A stretch of 64,000 nucleotides of DNA, taken from contig NZ_MBKP01000007.1 in the NCBI RefSeq assembly GCF_002243045.1, positions 1 through 64,000 of the forward strand. The letters are read 5' to 3'. Every line of letters starts with the position of its first letter. The first letter of the stretch is position 1. This document shows, piece after piece, positions 61,482-64,000 of the stretch. A program made the position numbers and the translations under genes. This stretch comes from Methanolobus psychrotolerans (GTDB lineage: Archaea > Halobacteriota > Methanosarcinia > Methanosarcinales > Methanosarcinaceae). The notes below the pieces were generated by a model. The model saw only the letters and a list, made by a program, of their open reading frames with translations, was not told the DNA's origin and searched no databases.

Positions 61482-62357
61482 ATAGACCATTGTACCGATT
61501 CCAGTATCTGTGAAAAGTTCAAGTAGTATTGAGTGTGAAACACTTCCATCTATTATATGGATCTTCTCAACTCCGCTTGTTACCGAACCAGCAGCACTTC
61601 TCATCTTTGGTATCATTCCGCCTGATATAAGCCCGCTGTCGACCATGTCGTCTATTTCTTCAACAGCAACTCTTGAGATACGTGAACTTCTGTCTTTAAT
61701 GTCTCTAAGAAGCCCAGGCACATCGGTCATAAGAATGAGTTTCTTGGCCTTCAGGGCTGCTGCGATATCCCCTGCAACTGTATCTGCATTTATGTTCAGG
61801 GCTTTTCCGCTAACATCCATAGCAATTGGTGATATTACAGGTATATACCCCTCCCGAATAAGTATATAAAGTAACTCAGGGTTGATTATCTCCGTATCGC
61901 CGACCCATCCCAGATCAACTTCGTGTTCCACGTTCTCAATCATGACCTTCTGGAATGGTTTTTTCTTTGCGATTATTAATTTCCCGTCCTTGCCTGAAAG
62001 TCCTATCCCCTTAGCACCGTGTTTTCCAATTAGTGCAACGATCTCAGTGTTGATATTGCCCACAAGGACCATGCGCGCAATCTCAAGTGTTTCATCGTCT
62101 GTTATCCGCAGGCCACCGACAAACTGGGATTCCTTTCCCATGCGCTTCATTTTTTCCGAAATCTCCGGGCCACCGCCATGCACTATAATTGGGTGTATCC
62201 CTACAAATTTCAGAAGGACAATATCCTGTATGATGTCACTCATCACCTCGGGATTGACCATTGCATGGCCGCCAACCTTGATTACCATTATTGAATCATG
62301 GAATTCCCTTATGTATGGCAATGCTTCAATCAGTACATTCTCTCGATTAAGTGTCAT
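61467..62357 (-). CDS. argB: acetylglutamate kinase
   Basis: Phosphorylates N-acetylglutamate in arginine synthesis. The N-terminal IMVIKVGGHAMVNPE and IIVHGGGPEISEKMKRMG are the ATP and substrate loops; ADTVAGDIAAALKAKKLILMTDVPGLL and SGGMIPKMRSAAGSVTSGVEKIHIIDG are the other hallmarks. Length 296. I start it at ATG 62357; the frame goes on five codons to TTG 62372 without a clear ribosome site. It is convergent with RaSEA. No other arg gene is in the window. Confidence 0.95.
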   Translation of the reverse strand: MTLNRENVLIEALPYIREFHDSIMVIKVGGHAMVNPEVMSDIIQDIVLLKFVGIHPIIVHGGGPEISEKMKRMGKESQFVGGLRITDDETLEIARMVLVGNINTEIVALIGKHGAKGIGLSGKDGKLIIAKKKPFQKVMIENVEHEVDLGWVGDTEIINPELLYILIREGYIPVISPIAMDVSGKALNINADTVAGDIAAALKAKKLILMTDVPGLLRDIKDRSSRISRVAVEEIDDMVDSGLISGGMIPKMRSAAGSVTSGVEKIHIIDGSVSHSILLELFTDTGIGTMVYKKDE

Positions 62358-62480
62358 GGTGTATACCTGCAATTATTTTGTAAACTCCGGGCATGTGTGC
62401 TATTAAAAATCCGGAACTTGTTATTAATATGCTTAAATGATTTAAAAGTTATTTCTGCCGCAGGAGCAGATGAGCAAAGT

Positions 62481-62505
62481 AAAACAAAAGACCCAAAAAT
62501 GGGTC
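62481..62505 (-). terminator. MC1 terminator
   Basis: On the minus strand GACCCA-TTTT-TGGGTC is followed by TTTTGTTTTAC. It starts 11 bases after the MC1 stop codon. Confidence 0.75.
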
Positions 62506-62516
62506 CTTTATGAAAA

Positions 62517-62807
62517 TCAGACTTTTTCCAGCTTTTCGATACCGACCTTCTTTACAAAAGGCTTGTTAATTTTGTCGGGCATCCAGTCTGGTTTGTTCTT
62601 AGGTGCTTCGACCTTCTCTTTCCAGCCTTTGAAGACGTGGATCTTCTTTGTTCCGCGCTCGCGAAGCCTAATGTCCTCTGGCTTTGATTTTGTTCCTTTT
62701 CCTCTGTTTGCCACTTTAAGCGCAGCCTGCCTTGGCTGTTTTCCAGTGAATACCCCATGTTCATTTCCTTTTTTGTCTCTTAACACAAAATTTCTTGTTT
62801 CAGACAT
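62517..62807 (-). CDS. non-histone chromosomal protein MC1
   Basis: 96-residue basic DNA-bending protein found in Methanosarcinaceae and haloarchaea. Strong signatures are NFVLRDKKGNEHGVFTGKQPRQAALKVANRG and RLRERGTKKIHVFKGWKEKV, ending in PDWMPDKINKPFVKKVGIEKLEKV. It protects DNA and bends it sharply. The ribosome site (GAGGTGACATC before ATG 62807) and biased codons point to high expression. It is good evidence for the family of the host. Confidence 0.96.
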   Translation of the reverse strand: MSETRNFVLRDKKGNEHGVFTGKQPRQAALKVANRGKGTKSKPEDIRLRERGTKKIHVFKGWKEKVEAPKNKPDWMPDKINKPFVKKVGIEKLEKV

Positions 62808-63013
62808 GATGTCACCTCGTAATCATTATGCGATTACCTATGCTAACGGTATTTAGTATATAAGGTATATATATTTTTCTTTTAATGTTGTCTTATGTTC
62901 TTGTTTTACCGTATTTCCCGCAATTTAGGGCATTTATCTGGCTGAAATATGAGTATATTTTTATATTATTTGCTTAGGAACTGAGTGTATTGAGAGCGTT
63001 ATGTGGCAACATG

Positions 63014-63027
63014 TCAAGTTAACTTGA
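63014..63027. promoter_or_regulatory. 14-base palindrome between MC1 and mptA
   Basis: TCAAGTTAACTTGA is a perfect palindrome in the 425-base gap 62808-63232, between the divergent MC1 and mptA genes. The gap is AT-rich with many TATA-like runs (for example TATATATATTTTT-like sequence near 62862-62880, the likely MC1 promoter) and has no other gene that I can see. A regulator site is possible, unproven. Confidence 0.35.
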
Positions 63028-63232
63028 TTTACAAACTAATATGCTTCTTATTATTATCTGGCTTCTGATACTGGATTAATACTTTGCATATTCTTCTGAT
63101 TCTTTTTTATTTTATTTTAGTCGTTGGATGACTTAACACAACATTTACATGTAATGAATCCCTTTCAGCATGATATAATTACTATCCATCATTATAGAAT
63201 GGTTTTACTTTTTGATTTCAGAGGTCATAATA

Positions 63233-64000
63233 ATGGAAGTCCCGGTTGTCAAACTACCCGATATACAGGCAAACAAGCCTCAAATACCTATTAACCTGAC
63301 TCGTGTCGGCGTTACTAATGTTAAAAAACTGGTACAGATCAAGAGGAGGGACAAGCGCCCTGTTATCCTGATATGTACCTTTGATATCTTCGTAGATCTC
63401 CCTTCCCACCTGAAGGGTGCTAACCTGTCACGCAATTTCGAGGCAGTGGACGAAGTACTCGAAAAAGCAGTCAATATGCCTGTTTATGAGATCGAACAGC
63501 TTTGTAGTGACGTTGCCCAGAGTCTACTGACCCGTCATGAATATGCGACACGTGCGGAAGTTATTCTAAAAAGTGAGTACGTGGTCAAAAGGGAGTCTCC
63601 GTCCACCAAAATGGAGTGTCAGGAAGTCGTTGAGATATTTGCTGAAGCAATTGCCATGCGCGAAGATATTGAGAACATAGTGGTCAAGAAACTCATTGGT
63701 GCTGAGGTAGTGGGGATGACTGCATGCCCATGCGCACAGGAGATCATGAGGGATAATGCAAGGAAGGAGCTGGAAAACATAGGTGTGAATGACAAGCACA
63801 TCGCAGAATTCCTTCACAGGGTCCCGATGGCCACTCACAACCAGCGTGGACGAGGTATAATCTCCATAGAGGTGGAAGGTAACATTTTCGTATCACTTGA
63901 AACGATCATAGAGATAATTGAAAAGTCCATGAGTTCCAGTGTATTTGAGCTTCTTAAGCGTGCTGATGAGGCAATGGTCGTTCAGACAGCTCACAATAAT
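63233..64000 (+). CDS. mptA: GTP cyclohydrolase MptA (partial, 5' end)
   Basis: Fe(II)-dependent GTP cyclohydrolase that starts methanopterin synthesis, giving 7,8-dihydroneopterin 2',3'-cyclic phosphate. The start [24 protein letters not shown] and [19 protein letters not shown] segment are typical, and the conserved His/Cys metal ligands are expected there ([12 protein letters not shown]-type and [14 protein letters not shown] motifs are both present). ATG 63233 follows GAGGTC. The frame is open for 256 codons and runs off the window, which accounts for most of the family's usual length of about 310. It supplies the pterin that Mtd (7.6 kb) and Fae use. Confidence 0.94.
   Translation, partial: MEVPVVKLPDIQANKPQIPINLTRVGVTNVKKLVQIKRRDKRPVILICTFDIFVDLPSHLKGANLSRNFEAVDEVLEKAVNMPVYEIEQLCSDVAQSLLTRHEYATRAEVILKSEYVVKRESPSTKMECQEVVEIFAEAIAMREDIENIVVKKLIGAEVVGMTACPCAQEIMRDNARKELENIGVNDKHIAEFLHRVPMATHNQRGRGIISIEVEGNIFVSLETIIEIIEKSMSSSVFELLKRADEAMVVQTAHNN

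Noticed and set aside
1-64000. CRISPR arrays, insertion sequences or prophage genes
   Set aside because: No regularly spaced repeats, transposase, integrase or capsid-like frames seen on reading through; this was by eye, so short remnants could be missed.

Overview
The window is chromosomal DNA from a methanogenic archaeon of the order Methanosarcinales, most likely a methylotrophic Methanosarcinaceae (Methanolobus- or Methanococcoides-like). The case rests on gene content: F420-dependent Mtd, MptA, Fae-Hps, SepRS, the aroA'/aroB' aromatic route, chromosomal protein MC1, split GMP synthase, archaeosine enzymes, S17e and SRP54. Genes carry archaeal signals: TATA-like boxes, GGTGA/GGAGG Shine-Dalgarno sequences, frequent TTG starts, and hairpin plus U-run ends. 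Genus is inferred, not proven. I see no transposase, integrase, phage gene or CRISPR array; the region looks like stable core genome with a few remnants.

Layout. 1-500: end of an rRNA operon (23S 3' end, tRNA-Cys, 5S). 0.7-5.7 kb: archaeosine transglycosylase, then a UbiA prenyltransferase / prenyl reductase / radical SAM operon. 5.7-15.2 kb: coiled-coil protein and SerB, Mtd, PAC2-family protein, and a tRNA-Cys charging operon (translin, SepRS, endonuclease V, DUF169). 15.2-21.5 kb: Hef, GlyRS, a candidate small RNA, an ADH-synthase paralogue and a dUTPase. 21.7-26.7 kb: two multi-PAS sensor kinases either side of tRNA-Val and a small membrane protein. 26.8-33.6 kb: Nth, DUF2157/GDYXXLXY pair, Fae-Hps, TpiA and a tpiA remnant, and a lipoprotein.

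33.6-38.5 kb is a five-gene operon (aroA', aroB', aroD, aroE, tyrA) that runs in pathway order from the ADH step to shikimate, with a prephenate dehydrogenase at the end; a strong palindrome lies upstream. 38.6-46.3 kb: double-KaiC ATPase, GuaAA, SRP54, an EamA transporter, initiator tRNA-Met, and a purine salvage pair (phosphoribosyltransferase plus MTA/MTI phosphorylase). 46.3-50.8 kb: two tandem half-ferritins with an EncFtn-like metal motif, a methyltransferase/ATP-grasp fusion, and DinB. 50.9-57.2 kb: S17e-dapA-dapB, pyrBI, DUF5788, Hps-RraA with a prepilin peptidase. 57.2-64 kb: RecQ, GuaAB with RaSEA, ArgB, MC1, and the start of mptA, which runs off the end.

Pathways that recur across the window are archaeosine synthesis (TgtA, RaSEA), GMP synthesis split over two loci (GuaAA, GuaAB), pentose synthesis by the reverse RuMP route (Fae-Hps, Hps-RraA), cysteinyl-tRNA formation (tRNA-Cys, SepRS), and pterin-dependent C1 metabolism (Mtd, MptA). 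The least explained items are the UbiA/reductase/radical SAM operon, the EncFtn-like pair without a visible shell gene, the methyltransferase/ATP-grasp fusion, and the structured intergenic segment near 19.5 kb.
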